DNA of 51,078 bases from CAXBOO01 sp963977425 (GCA_963977425.1 CAXBOO010000009.1:1-51078), one strand, 5' to 3'. Numbered from the stretch's first letter, positions 20,019 through 29,933 are shown. A program made the numbers and translations. The notes: generated by a model not told the origin, from the letters alone.

Positions 20019-20062
20019 CCCCTCATTTAAAATCGCATCGCGATAATCGAAAAGATATCAGT

Positions 20063-20335
20063 ATGTACTACTTAGGAACAGAAAAGAAAAGAGAAATTTT
20101 CGCTAAACATGGTGGAAATGCAGAGAACACAGGTTCTACAGAAGCTCAAATTGCATTGTTTACTTACAGAATTGCACATTTGACTGCTCACCTAAAGAAA
20201 AATCACAAAGATTACGGAACACAACGTTCACTAATCAAATTGGTAGGTAAAAGACGTGATATGTTGAATTACCTTATCAAAAAAGATATCACAAGATACC
20301 GTGCTATTATCAAAGAATTAGGATTGAGAAGATAA
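20063..20335 (+). CDS. rpsO: 30S ribosomal protein S15
   Basis: 90 residues, of typical length. The family signature (GSTEAQIALFTYRIAHLTAHLKKNHKDYGTQRSLIKLVGKRR) is intact. It binds 16S rRNA in the platform. The gene is followed by a strong terminator and then pnp, the classic rpsO-pnp order. Confidence 0.97.
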   Translation: MYYLGTEKKREIFAKHGGNAENTGSTEAQIALFTYRIAHLTAHLKKNHKDYGTQRSLIKLVGKRRDMLNYLIKKDITRYRAIIKELGLRR

Positions 20336-20360
20336 TTCACATAAATAAGTTTAAATCAAA

Positions 20361-20390
20361 GGCGATGACATGTTCATCGCCTTTTTTTTT
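20361..20390 (+). terminator. Intrinsic terminator between rpsO and pnp
   Basis: GGCGATGA (20361-20368) pairs with TCATCGCC (20374-20381) across a 5-nt loop, followed by nine T. It lies 25 bases after the rpsO stop, so pnp probably depends on its own promoter or on readthrough. TACCTTTA at 20395-20402 is a near match to a -7 element and would serve pnp. Confidence 0.9.
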
Positions 20391-20420
20391 GCCGTACCTT
20401 TACGCGCAATAAGAGACAAT

Positions 20421-22562
20421 ATGAATATGCAAACAGAGATGATCAATCTTCCAAATGGGAAGGTTATTGAGTTAGAGTCTGGCAAATTGGCCAAACAAGC
20501 CGACGGTTCGGTAGTATTGAAGTGTGGAAACACAATGATGTTAGCTACAGTTGTAGCAAGTAAAGAAGCTAAAGACGATGTAGATTTTCTTCCGCTTACG
20601 GTAGATTACCGTGAAAAATTTTCAGCAGCAGGTAGATTTCCTGGTGGGTTCTTCAAAAGAGAAGCTAGACCATCGGATCAAGAAATCTTGGTTATGCGTT
20701 TAATTGATAGAGCACTTAGACCTTTATTTCCTTCAGATTTTCACGCTGAAGTTCAAGTAATGGTTTCTTTGATATCTTACGATCCAGCAGATGCTCCAGA
20801 AGCATTAGCAGGTTTAGCTGCATCAGCGGCTATAGCTGTTTCAGATATTCCGTTCAACGGACCAATGTCTGAAGTTCGTATCGGAAGAAAAAATGGTGAA
20901 TTCCTTATCAACCCATCAGCAGAAGAATTATTGACTTCTGAATTGGATGTTATGGTTGCAGGTACTGCAGATAGCATTGTAATGGTTGAAGGTGAGATGT
21001 TAGAAATCTCAGAAGATGAAATGTTAGACGCAATTAAATTTGCTCACGACATCATCAAAATGCAAGTTACTGCTCAACTTAACTTAGCTTCTAAGTACGA
21101 GAAAGCAGCAACTAAAAGAGAATACAATCACGAAAAAAGCAACGAAGATTTAAAGAAAAGCATCTTTGAGTTCACTTTGGAAAAATTCAAAGAAGTTGCA
21201 CGCAAAGGTTCTGGTAAAGAAGAGCGTTCTGCTGCCTTTGCTGAAATCAAAGAAAGCTTCTTAGCTACTCTTGATGAAGAAACTAAAGCAGAAAACAAAT
21301 TCTTAATTAGCCAATACATTAAAGCGGCTCAAAAAGAAGGTGTTCGTACGGTTATATTAGAAGAGAAAGTTCGTTTAGACGGTCGTAAGACGGATGAAAT
21401 TAGAGCTATCTGGTCTGAAGTTGATTACCTTCCTAATGCACACGGTTCTGCTATCTTCACACGTGGCGAAACTCAATCTTTAACGTCACTTACTTTGGGT
21501 TCTAAATTAGATGCTCAGTCTATAGACACAGTAAGTTATGTTGGAAGCGAAAAATTCATTTTGCATTACAATTTTCCACCATTTTCTACAGGTGAAGCAC
21601 GCCCACTAAGAGGTACTTCACGTCGTGAAATTGGTCATGGTAACTTAGCTTTCAGAGCGTTGAAAAACATGATTCCTGATGGCGAAGAAAACCCATACAC
21701 TATCCGTTTAGTTTCTGATATTTTAGAATCAAATGGTTCTTCTTCAATGGCTACCGTTTGTGCGGGTACATTGGCATTGATGGATGGTGGTATTCCAATC
21801 AAGCGTCCAGTTTCTGGTATCGCTATGGGATTAATTACCAACGACGACAATTCTAAGTACACTGTATTGTCTGACATTTTAGGTGATGAAGATCACTTAG
21901 GAGACATGGACTTTAAAGTTTGTGGTACTGAAAAAGGTATTACAGCATGTCAAATGGATATTAAAATTAATGGTTTGGATTACGATATGTTGCGTTCAGC
22001 ATTGTACCAAGCTAAAGAAGGCCGTGCACACATCTTAGGTGAAGTGTTGAAATGTTTACCTTCTGTTCGTACTGAATTCAAAGCAAATGCGCCAAGAATT
22101 GAGCGATTTGAAGTGCCAAAAGAAAGTATTGGTGCTATCATAGGACCTGGAGGAAAAATTATTCAAGAACTTCAAGCAACTACAGGTGCTACTATTACAA
22201 TAGAAGAAGCCAATGGTGCTGGTCAAGTTGAAGTTTCTGGTGTTAACCAAGCGTCTGTAAAAGATGCTGTTGAACGCATCAAAAACATCGCTATGCCTAA
22301 AGTGGTTGAAGTAGGTGAAACATTCTCAGCTAAAGTGAAATCAATTATGCCTTATGGTGCCTTTATGGAACTGATCCCAGGTACTGATGGATTGTTGCAC
22401 ATTTCTGAAATTTCTCACAAGAGATTAGACAAAGTAGAAGAGGAATTGAACATTGACGATACGGTTGACGTAAAAGTTATTGGGAAAGATCCTAAAAGCG
22501 GAAAATTGAAGTTAAGCCGTAAGGTGTTGCTTGAAAAGCCTGCAGAAACTACAGCTGAATAA
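20421..22562 (+). CDS. pnp: Polyribonucleotide nucleotidyltransferase (PNPase)
   Basis: 713 residues. Two RNase PH domains are present; the second contains FPPFSTGEARPLRGTSRREIGHG and SDILGDEDHLGDMDFKV (active site). A KH domain (VPKESIGAIIGPGGKIIQELQ) and an S1 domain (GETFSAKVKSIMPYGAFMEL) follow. It degrades RNA 3'-to-5' by phosphorolysis. The start ATG at 20421 is chosen over upstream in-frame codons, because those fall inside the rpsO terminator and promoter region. Confidence 0.96.
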   Translation: MNMQTEMINLPNGKVIELESGKLAKQADGSVVLKCGNTMMLATVVASKEAKDDVDFLPLTVDYREKFSAAGRFPGGFFKREARPSDQEILVMRLIDRALRPLFPSDFHAEVQVMVSLISYDPADAPEALAGLAASAAIAVSDIPFNGPMSEVRIGRKNGEFLINPSAEELLTSELDVMVAGTADSIVMVEGEMLEISEDEMLDAIKFAHDIIKMQVTAQLNLASKYEKAATKREYNHEKSNEDLKKSIFEFTLEKFKEVARKGSGKEERSAAFAEIKESFLATLDEETKAENKFLISQYIKAAQKEGVRTVILEEKVRLDGRKTDEIRAIWSEVDYLPNAHGSAIFTRGETQSLTSLTLGSKLDAQSIDTVSYVGSEKFILHYNFPPFSTGEARPLRGTSRREIGHGNLAFRALKNMIPDGEENPYTIRLVSDILESNGSSSMATVCAGTLALMDGGIPIKRPVSGIAMGLITNDDNSKYTVLSDILGDEDHLGDMDFKVCGTEKGITACQMDIKINGLDYDMLRSALYQAKEGRAHILGEVLKCLPSVRTEFKANAPRIERFEVPKESIGAIIGPGGKIIQELQATTGATITIEEANGAGQVEVSGVNQASVKDAVERIKNIAMPKVVEVGETFSAKVKSIMPYGAFMELIPGTDGLLHISEISHKRLDKVEEELNIDDTVDVKVIGKDPKSGKLKLSRKVLLEKPAETTAE

Positions 22563-22591
22563 TTTTCGAATTATCACATACATTTTATAGA

Positions 22592-22615
22592 AAACCCTCG
22601 CAAGAGGGTTTTTTT
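22592..22615 (+). terminator. Intrinsic terminator after pnp
   Basis: AAACCCTC (22592-22599) and GAGGGTTT (22604-22611) form an 8-bp stem with a GCAA tetraloop and a T run. Confidence 0.9.
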
Positions 22616-22694
22616 ATGTGCAACTTTTTTTAATTTCTTACGTTACTTAATTGCTCGCTGGAAGTATTCTCTCTCAGCAGTTATTCACACCTAT

Positions 22695-23582
22695 ATGAGA
22701 CAGCTAAAAATTGTAAAGCAGGTAACCAATCGCGACACCGCATCGTTGGATAAATACTTGCAAGAAATCGGAAGAGTTGAACTAATTGATGCCAAAGAAG
22801 AAGAAGTTCTGGCGCAAAAAATTAGAGCCGGAGACAACGCTGCTCTAGAGAAATTAGTAAAGGCCAACCTTCGTTTCGTAGTTTCTGTTTCTAAGCAATA
22901 TCAAAACCAAGGTCTTACTTTACCCGATTTGATCAATGAAGGTAACTTAGGTCTTATTAAAGCTGCCAAACGTTTTGACGAGCAACGTGGTTTTAAATTC
23001 ATCTCATACGCTGTATGGTGGATTCGTCAATCTATTCTTCAAGCTTTAGCAGAACAATCTCGTATCGTTCGTTTACCGTTGAATAAAATTGGTGCTATCA
23101 ACAAGTTGTCAAAAGCAACTCAACAACTAGAACAGCAATTAGAACGTGCTCCAACTGCTCAAGAATTAGCTGAAGTATTGGAAGTTTCTGTTGATGAGGT
23201 TAAACAATCTCAACGTTATCAAAGCCGTCATACTTCAATGGATGCTCCGTTGAAAGATGGTGATGAGTCTTCTAGTACTATGTACGATGTACGTGCTGAT
23301 GACGACAATCCATCTCCAGAAGAAAACCTATTCAAAGAAGATTTACGAAGTGATTTGAAAAAAGCTTTGCGTATTCTTTCTCATATGGAACGCGAAGTAA
23401 TTGAATGTTACTACGGTTTGCGCGATAATTCTCACCCAATGACTCTTGAAGAAATTGGAGAAAGAAACGGTCTTACACGTGAACGTGTTCGCCAGATTAA
23501 AGAGAAAGCATTGAAACGTTTGAAACCTAGTGGAAACTCTAACAGCGTAGTAAACGAAGAGCGTTTGAAAGCTTATTTGTAA
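22695..23582 (+). CDS. rpoD: Primary sigma factor RpoD/SigA (short Bacteroidota form)
   Basis: 295 residues. It lacks region 1.1 and starts close to region 1.2 (SLDKYLQEIGRVELI). Region 2 is complete (ANLRFVVSVSKQYQNQGLTLPDLINEGNLGLIKAAKRFDEQRGFKFISYAVWWIRQSI). Region 3 follows (APTAQELAEVLEVSVDEV), then region 4 with the -35-reading helix (TLEEIGERNGLTRERVRQIKEKALKRL). This is the housekeeping sigma factor that reads TTG/TAnnTTTG promoters in this phylum, matching the elements seen here. The tail after region 4.2 (PSGNSNSVVNEERLKAYL) differs from the usual RSKLLRSYLG-type end. Confidence 0.95.
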   Translation: MRQLKIVKQVTNRDTASLDKYLQEIGRVELIDAKEEEVLAQKIRAGDNAALEKLVKANLRFVVSVSKQYQNQGLTLPDLINEGNLGLIKAAKRFDEQRGFKFISYAVWWIRQSILQALAEQSRIVRLPLNKIGAINKLSKATQQLEQQLERAPTAQELAEVLEVSVDEVKQSQRYQSRHTSMDAPLKDGDESSSTMYDVRADDDNPSPEENLFKEDLRSDLKKALRILSHMEREVIECYYGLRDNSHPMTLEEIGERNGLTRERVRQIKEKALKRLKPSGNSNSVVNEERLKAYL

Positions 23583-23610
23583 ACCAACTGTCATTAATAC
23601 TCAAAATTAA

Positions 23611-23640
23611 AGCCTGCATCTGTCGATGTGGGCTTTTTTT
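23611..23640 (+). terminator. Intrinsic terminator after rpoD
   Basis: AGCCTGCATC (23611-23620) pairs with GATGTGGGCT (23625-23634), including two G-U wobbles, with a TGTC loop and a T run. Confidence 0.85.
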
Positions 23641-23664
23641 ATGCCTTTCATCGCGCTGCTTTTT

Positions 23665-23672
23665 TACCTTTG
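23665..23672 (+). promoter_or_regulatory. Bacteroidota -7 element (TACCTTTG) for valS
   Basis: Exact TAnnTTTG match between the rpoD terminator and the valS ATG at 23691, leaving a leader of about a dozen bases. Confidence 0.7.
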
Positions 23673-23690
23673 CGCTTCTTTTTTGATGAT

Positions 23691-26330
23691 ATGGCACTAA
23701 ACGATAAATACAACCCGCAAGAAATAGAAGATACATGGTACGCATATTGGATGCAGAACAAGTATTTTCATTCCACTCCCGATGACCGCGAAGCGTATAG
23801 CATCGTAATTCCTCCGCCCAATGTTACCGGTGTATTGCACATGGGGCATATGCTCAACAATACCATTCAGGATATCTTGGTTAGACGAGCTAGAATGTTG
23901 GGTAAAAATGCTTGTTGGGTACCTGGTACCGATCACGCATCTATTGCTACAGAAGCAAAAGTGGTAGCGAAGTTGAAAGCCGAAGGCATTGAAAAAGACA
24001 GCCTTACTCGCGAAGAATTCATGGAGCATGCTTATGAATGGAAAGACAAGCATGGTGGCATTATTCTAGACCAACTTAAAAAACTGGGTGCGTCATGCGA
24101 TTGGGATCGTACTGCATTTACAATGGATGCCGATTATTCTGAAAGTGTAATCGATACCTTCATCGACCTTCACAAAAAAGGACATATTTACCGTGGTACC
24201 CGTATGGTAAACTGGGATCCTAGTGCATTAACTACAGTTTCTGATGAAGAAGTTATCCATAAAGAAGTCAATGGAAAACTCTATTATATAAAATACAAAG
24301 TAGCTGGTTCTGATGAAACATTAACGGTTGCAACGACAAGACCCGAAACCATTTTTGGTGACATTGCTATTTGTATCAATCCAAACGACGAGCGCTTTAC
24401 TCACCTTCATGGGAAGAAGGCCATTGTTCCAATGGTGAATAGAGAAATTCCAATCATTTTGGATGAATATGTTGATGTAGAATTTGGAACAGGTTGTTTG
24501 AAAGTTACACCAGCACATGATATCAACGATTATGAATTGGGTAAAAAGCACAACTTAGAAAACATCAATATTTTAAATGCTGATGGTACTCTAAATGAAG
24601 CAGCTCAATTTTTTGTTGGTGAAGACCGTTTTGAGGTAAGAAAGAAAATGATGCAAGCTTTAACCGCTGCAGATGCCTTGGTTAAAATTGAAGATTACAA
24701 CAACAAAGTTGGTTTTTCTGAAAGAACAGACGCCGTTATAGAGCCACGTATTTCAATGCAGTGGTACGTAGCTATGGAAAAGTTGGCTAAGCCAGCCTTG
24801 GATGCTGTAATGCAAGATGACGTACAGTTTCATCCCCCTAAGTTTAAAAACACGTACCGTCATTGGATGGAAAACGTGAAAGATTGGTGTATTTCACGTC
24901 AGTTATGGTGGGGCCACCGTATACCAGCATTTTATTATGGCGAAGGCGAAAACGATTTCGTAATTGCAAAGTCGGCTGAAGACGCTTTACCAATGGCTAT
25001 TGAAGCTAGCGGAAATGCATCACTAAAATTGGAGAATCTACGCCAAGACGAAGATGTTTTGGATACCTGGTTTTCTTCTTGGTTATGGCCTATATCAACT
25101 TTTGATGGAAACGCTATTAAAAATGGCAAAGAGAACATCAGCGAAGAATTAAAATACTATTTCCCGACCAATGATTTGGTTACAGCACCTGAAATTATGT
25201 TTTTCTGGGTAGCACGTATGATCATTGCTGGGTACGAATATTTAGGAGAAAAACCATTCTCTAATGTGTATTACACGGGTATTGTTCGCGATCCGCAAGG
25301 CCGTAAGATGAGCAAATCGTTGGGTAATTCTCCAGATCCTATCAAGTTGATGGAAAAACACGGAGCCGATGGAGTACGTGTTGGTATGTTGTTGACATCG
25401 CCAGCAGGTAACGATTTGTTGTTCGACGAAGCTTTGTGCGAACAAGGAAGAAACTTCAGCAACAAGCTTTGGAATGCCTACCGATTGATCCATATTTGGG
25501 AAGCAGAAGATAAACCTCAACCAGAATATGCTTCGTTTGCTATTCAGTGGTTCGAGAGTAGATTTTCTGAAGCATTGGGAGAAATCAATGCTCACTTCGA
25601 TAAATTCCGCATGTCAGACGCATTGATGTCGTCTTACAAATTGGTTTGGGACGATTTCTGTTCATGGTTCCTAGAAATGGTGAAACCACCTTATGGAGAG
25701 AAAATTGACGCAAAAACTTTAGCGGAGGTAAAAGGAATATTGGAAAATGTGTTGCGCATCTTACATCCTTTCATGCCGTTTGTTACGGAAGCATTATGGC
25801 AAGATATGGCCGACAGAAATCCAGAACAAGCTCTAATTGTTGCACAATGGCCAAAAGCCAAAACAATTGATACAGAAATAGCTAAAACATTTAAGCAAAG
25901 CAACGATGCTATTGTTGAAATAAGAAACTTCCGTAAAGAATACCAGATAGCAAATAAGGTGGCTTTAGAAATTAAAGTAGACACCAATACCGATGCTATG
26001 CCGGTTCATTTACCAACGGTTTCTAAATTGGCTAATGTTTCTAACTGGAGCACCGTTACTGAAAAACCAGCAGGACACATTAGTTTCTTAGTGGACGGTG
26101 TTAACTATTATATTGCAGCAGGAGATAACATTGATACGGAAGCTGAGAAAGAAAAAATTCAAGAAGAAATCAAATATCTGAATGGATTCTTAATAGGGGT
26201 GAATAAAAAACTAAGCAACGAACGTTTTGTAAGCAGTGCGCCTGAGAAAGTAGTGGCGATTGAAAAGAAAAAACAAGCCGATGCTATTGAGAAAGTAAAA
26301 CAATTAGAAGCCAAGCTTTTGGAGTTTTAA
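23691..26330 (+). CDS. valS: Valyl-tRNA synthetase
   Basis: 879 residues, class I synthetase. The HIGH-like motif PNVTGVLHMGHMLN (about residue 45) and the KMSKS motif GRKMSKSLGNSPDP (about residue 540) are intact. The editing domain with TTRPETIFGD lies between them, and a C-terminal coiled-coil arm (EAEKEKIQEEIKYLNGFLIGVNKKLSNERF) ends the protein. The first in-frame ATG of the open frame, upstream of the chosen start, lies within the rpoD terminator and promoter zone and is rejected. Confidence 0.96.
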   Translation: MALNDKYNPQEIEDTWYAYWMQNKYFHSTPDDREAYSIVIPPPNVTGVLHMGHMLNNTIQDILVRRARMLGKNACWVPGTDHASIATEAKVVAKLKAEGIEKDSLTREEFMEHAYEWKDKHGGIILDQLKKLGASCDWDRTAFTMDADYSESVIDTFIDLHKKGHIYRGTRMVNWDPSALTTVSDEEVIHKEVNGKLYYIKYKVAGSDETLTVATTRPETIFGDIAICINPNDERFTHLHGKKAIVPMVNREIPIILDEYVDVEFGTGCLKVTPAHDINDYELGKKHNLENINILNADGTLNEAAQFFVGEDRFEVRKKMMQALTAADALVKIEDYNNKVGFSERTDAVIEPRISMQWYVAMEKLAKPALDAVMQDDVQFHPPKFKNTYRHWMENVKDWCISRQLWWGHRIPAFYYGEGENDFVIAKSAEDALPMAIEASGNASLKLENLRQDEDVLDTWFSSWLWPISTFDGNAIKNGKENISEELKYYFPTNDLVTAPEIMFFWVARMIIAGYEYLGEKPFSNVYYTGIVRDPQGRKMSKSLGNSPDPIKLMEKHGADGVRVGMLLTSPAGNDLLFDEALCEQGRNFSNKLWNAYRLIHIWEAEDKPQPEYASFAIQWFESRFSEALGEINAHFDKFRMSDALMSSYKLVWDDFCSWFLEMVKPPYGEKIDAKTLAEVKGILENVLRILHPFMPFVTEALWQDMADRNPEQALIVAQWPKAKTIDTEIAKTFKQSNDAIVEIRNFRKEYQIANKVALEIKVDTNTDAMPVHLPTVSKLANVSNWSTVTEKPAGHISFLVDGVNYYIAAGDNIDTEAEKEKIQEEIKYLNGFLIGVNKKLSNERFVSSAPEKVVAIEKKKQADAIEKVKQLEAKLLEF

Positions 26331-26353
26331 AATTGGAATATCATAGTTTATTA

Positions 26354-26390
26354 AAGCCTCCGATACTAAGTGTAAAGGAGGCTTTTTTGT
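26354..26390 (+). terminator. Intrinsic terminator after valS
   Basis: AAGCCTCC (26354-26361) and GGAGGCTT (26377-26384) form an 8-bp stem with a 15-nt loop and a T run. Confidence 0.8.
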
Positions 26391-26413
26391 GATGAATAGT
26401 TTCATCTAATGCT

Positions 26414-26448
26414 AAAAAAAAGCCTTCCATATTGTGTGCTGAAGGCTT
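26414..26448 (-). terminator. Intrinsic terminator after the secreted esterase (minus strand)
   Basis: AAGCCTTC (26420-26427) and GAAGGCTT (26441-26448) form an 8-bp stem. On the minus strand it is followed by a run of T (26414-26420). It faces the valS terminator, so the convergent pair is insulated on both sides. Confidence 0.8.
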
Positions 26449-26473
26449 TAGAAATGTGATTTGTTGATTGTGA

Positions 26474-27718
26474 TTATTCTATCATCAAACGAATGGTGGC
26501 AGATTGATTACCATTCAATTTTAGAATGTAAATCCCAGATTCTAATTCTGTCGCATCGATGCTTGACGCAGAATATCCAGAAAGAATGGTTTGACCTAAT
26601 TGATTGACAACTGAATAATTAGAGAATTTCTCGGCGTTTTTGATGTTGAATATGCCTTCAGATGGATTTGGATAAACGAGGTATTCGGATAAAGCGTTCT
26701 CTTCAACCGTAACCGAACTGTTGGCACAAGTTTGAACATTTTCTGCGAGCAAATTATTAGGATTACAGTGTATGATGTTGTTTAAAAACAAAGCCAAATT
26801 ATCTTCAGTAACTTGAAGTCGACGAGCATTTTCGGTATCATCTGTTCCGTTAAACGGCGGGTGTTCGTCGCCTATGTAAGAATCGAAAACAGAATGAACT
26901 CCTATGTTGGTCATGCGCTCGTGCATAGAAAAACCTCCATACAATGTAATTGGAGCTAAACCATTCAAGGGTTTGCCACTCTCGTAGGCTACAGTTTGAT
27001 CGTGTGTGCTGTGAATGTTGTACAATGGCACATCGTTGTTCTCAAACCAATTGGTATCGGCAATAGCGCCTGCAAATGCAAATACACCGTTTGGTACTGA
27101 GCAATATCCTGGGTTTCCGCTTTCACCTTCCAGTGCATTTGGTAAATCATCTACATATGGTCTCCAGTTTGCTGGAAGTTTTTCGTAATCATCAAGATAA
27201 GCAAGGTGTACAGACAATATGCCACCAGCCGAAGTGCCGCCAATAAATACAGCTGCAGTATCTATTTTATACGTGTTGGTAGTAGCTGCGTCTTTTCTAA
27301 AATAACGAATGGCTGCTTTTCCATCGTGTACAGCGTTGACTACCGTTTTTACCAAATTTTCTTCAGCCAATAAGCTAAAAGCATCAGTTATACGGTAATC
27401 TATTGAAGCACATACATAGCCTTTCTTAGCAAATTCTGTAGCAAAGTACACCATGTCTCCAGAAGTTCTTTCACCGGCAATAAAGGCTCCACCAAAAGCT
27501 AAAATGATAAGGGGTCTATCATCAGCCACGTTGCCATCGCCTATGTAGATGTCCATCATCAATTCTTGATTTTCTCCATCCGAATTTACGGCCTCACCAA
27601 ATTTCACGGTTTCTATGGTTACATCCGTATAGATATCGGTAGTATATGCATCGGTACAGTCTTGTGCCTTGATATAAGCCGAAATTAGGATGAAGCATAA
27701 GAGTAAAAGTCTTTTCAT
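26474..27718 (-). CDS. T9SS-secreted alpha/beta-hydrolase (esterase/lipase-like)
   Basis: 414 residues. The signal peptide covers residues 1-19 (ends IKAQ). The alpha/beta-hydrolase core has LIILAFGGAFIAG (oxyanion-hole region, about residue 75) and the nucleophile elbow GGTSAGG, with Ser163 as the likely nucleophile. A C-terminal acid/His region follows, with GDEHPPF as one candidate. The oxyanion segment reads FGGA instead of the usual HGGG of the hormone-sensitive-lipase family, which may shift specificity. A type A T9SS sorting domain closes the protein (YLVYPNPSEGIFNI to IRLMIE). It probably hydrolyses esters or acylated polymers outside the cell. ATG 27718 is preferred to TTG 27739 because the signal peptide starts cleanly there. 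Confidence 0.85.
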   Translation of the reverse strand: MKRLLLLCFILISAYIKAQDCTDAYTTDIYTDVTIETVKFGEAVNSDGENQELMMDIYIGDGNVADDRPLIILAFGGAFIAGERTSGDMVYFATEFAKKGYVCASIDYRITDAFSLLAEENLVKTVVNAVHDGKAAIRYFRKDAATTNTYKIDTAAVFIGGTSAGGILSVHLAYLDDYEKLPANWRPYVDDLPNALEGESGNPGYCSVPNGVFAFAGAIADTNWFENNDVPLYNIHSTHDQTVAYESGKPLNGLAPITLYGGFSMHERMTNIGVHSVFDSYIGDEHPPFNGTDDTENARRLQVTEDNLALFLNNIIHCNPNNLLAENVQTCANSSVTVEENALSEYLVYPNPSEGIFNIKNAEKFSNYSVVNQLGQTILSGYSASSIDATELESGIYILKLNGNQSATIRLMIE

Positions 27719-27845
27719 AATGCTAATTTTTGTTTTCAAGATAGTGATAATCCATTTTTATTTGGAATTAGATTTATTGAAAAGTTGATGCAATAGCATT
27801 ATATAATGTGGATGGTATGTGTATTTTTAAACGGCAAAATAGATT

Positions 27846-29927
27846 ATGACTGAACAACCGATACCTGAATTCATCAACCGAGAAATATCGTGGTTAGGAT
27901 TTAATGATAGAGTTTTACAAGAAGCTGCAGATCCTTCAGTTCCACTTATAGAACGCCTTCGGTTTCTCGGTATATTTTCTAATAACTTGGATGAGTTTTT
28001 TAGAGTGCGGGTTGCTACTCTAAGACGTTTGGTGACAGTGGGTGAGGACGAAGTAAAGAATTACTTTGAGATGGACCCAAAGCGCTGTTTATCAGAAATT
28101 CAGTCTACGGTAATTAAAATGCAAGCCAAGTTTGAGCGCGTATACCAAAGCATTATTGATGAATTGGAAACCGAAAAAATTTTCATTGTCAACGAAAATG
28201 AAATCAGCCATGATCAAGAGCATTTCTGTAGAGAATACTTTGAAGATGTTATCCGACCGTATCTAGTACCGATAATGTTGGAAAACGATAGCCCATTTCC
28301 TCAAATTAAGGACAAGGTTATATACATGGCTTTGCGATTGGCTAAAAAAGGCATTACCGATTTTGCTTTGATGGAAGTACCTTCAGAGGTAAAACGATTT
28401 GTACAATTACCAACTCCCGAAGGAACCAGTTGCATCATTTTAATAGACGATATTATACGTTTGTGCTTGCCAAAAGTGTTCGAGATTTTCGAATACGATA
28501 CCACCGAAGCCTATACCATCAAAATTACCCGAGATGCCGAGCTGGATATCAAAGAAGATGTTTCGCAAAGTTTGATGCAGAAACTAGAAGACAGCATACG
28601 CGGAAGAAAAACAGGGAATTTCACTCGTTTTGTGTTTGATTCAGGCATTCCCGATGATTTGTTTGCCTTTTTAGTGAAAAAATTGAAGTTGAACGACTCA
28701 CAAAACTTAATTCCTGGTGGACGTTATCACAACTTCAAAGATTTCATTTCATTTCCATCGCTCAAGCGCGATGATTTGAATTATGAAGTGCTGCCAGCTT
28801 TAAGAGCGCCTGAATTTGCACACCATAAATCCATATTTGCAGCCATTCGGTCTCAAGATATTTTCCTGACTTATCCTTATCAAAGTTTTGGTTACATCAT
28901 CGATTTGTTGCGAGAGGCAGCCATAGATCCAATGGTGAAAGCCATTAAAATCAACATTTATCGAGTAGCCAAAAACTCTCGTATAATGAACGCCCTCATC
29001 AATGCGGCTCACAATGGTAAAGAAGTTGTTGTATCGCTGGAATTGAAAGCTCGTTTTGATGAAAAACACAATTTGTATTGGAGTTCGAAACTGCAAGAAG
29101 AAGGCGTAAAAGTCATCTTTGGAGTGGAAGACCTTAAAGTGCACTCTAAGTTGATTGTAATAGAACGAGAGGAAGCTGGCAAAACACAGTATTACACACA
29201 CATCGGTACAGGTAATTTTCACGAAAAAACAGCTCAAATTTATACCGATCATTCTTTGCTTACAGCCCACGAAGGCATAGGTAAAGAAGTAAGTCAAGTG
29301 TTTGAATTTTTAGATAGAAACTACTTGCATTTTGAGTACGAACATTTATTGGTGTCACCTTATACTACGCGCAGTTCGTATGCTAAGTTGATAGAGAACG
29401 AAATAAAGAATGCTAAGGCGGGCAAAAAAGCATACATCCATTTCAAACTCAATAATTTGGTGGATAGAGAAATGATAGAGTTGATGTACAAAGCCAGCCA
29501 AGCAGGAGTGAAGATAAAAGGCGTTGTAAGAGGTATTTGTTCGTTAATTCCAGGCAAACCAGGCTTGTCGGAAAACATTGAAATAAAAAGCATAGTCGAT
29601 CGATTTTTAGAACATACTCGAAGCTTTATTTTTGCCAACAACGGCAACGAATTGTATTATATTTCTTCAGCCGATTGGATGTCGAGAAATTTAGATTCTA
29701 GAGTTGAAGTTTCGGTTCCTATTTACGACAAGCACATCAAGAAAATTCTCAAAGATTTCATCCACATTTGTTTTAAAGATAATTGCAAATCGAGGGTGAT
29801 AGACAAGTTGCAGCTCAATTTGTACACCAGTGCAGAGAAAAAGACGAAAATAAGAGCTCAATATCATATTTACAATTACTTTAAGGCTTTAGCAAAGAAG
29901 TATTATCCAAACGATCCAACGTATTAA
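27846..29927 (+). CDS. ppk1: Polyphosphate kinase 1
   Basis: 693 residues, full-length PPK1. N-terminal INREISWLGFNDRVLQEA and LRFLGIFSNNLDEFFRVRV are signatures. His433 (KVHSK) is at the position of the phosphorylated His435 of E. coli, and His590 (LEHTRSFIF) is at that of His592. THIGTGNFHEKTAQIYTD is also conserved. It makes inorganic polyphosphate from ATP reversibly. The exopolyphosphatase gene follows after 6 bases, so synthesis and breakdown enzymes are encoded together. Confidence 0.95.
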   Translation: MTEQPIPEFINREISWLGFNDRVLQEAADPSVPLIERLRFLGIFSNNLDEFFRVRVATLRRLVTVGEDEVKNYFEMDPKRCLSEIQSTVIKMQAKFERVYQSIIDELETEKIFIVNENEISHDQEHFCREYFEDVIRPYLVPIMLENDSPFPQIKDKVIYMALRLAKKGITDFALMEVPSEVKRFVQLPTPEGTSCIILIDDIIRLCLPKVFEIFEYDTTEAYTIKITRDAELDIKEDVSQSLMQKLEDSIRGRKTGNFTRFVFDSGIPDDLFAFLVKKLKLNDSQNLIPGGRYHNFKDFISFPSLKRDDLNYEVLPALRAPEFAHHKSIFAAIRSQDIFLTYPYQSFGYIIDLLREAAIDPMVKAIKINIYRVAKNSRIMNALINAAHNGKEVVVSLELKARFDEKHNLYWSSKLQEEGVKVIFGVEDLKVHSKLIVIEREEAGKTQYYTHIGTGNFHEKTAQIYTDHSLLTAHEGIGKEVSQVFEFLDRNYLHFEYEHLLVSPYTTRSSYAKLIENEIKNAKAGKKAYIHFKLNNLVDREMIELMYKASQAGVKIKGVVRGICSLIPGKPGLSENIEIKSIVDRFLEHTRSFIFANNGNELYYISSADWMSRNLDSRVEVSVPIYDKHIKKILKDFIHICFKDNCKSRVIDKLQLNLYTSAEKKTKIRAQYHIYNYFKALAKKYYPNDPTY

Positions 29928-29933
29928 TATTAA

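Noticed and set aside
28800..29297. Long minus-strand frame inside ppk1
   Set aside because: The plus strand encodes conserved PPK1 motifs throughout, so the opposite frame is a shadow.
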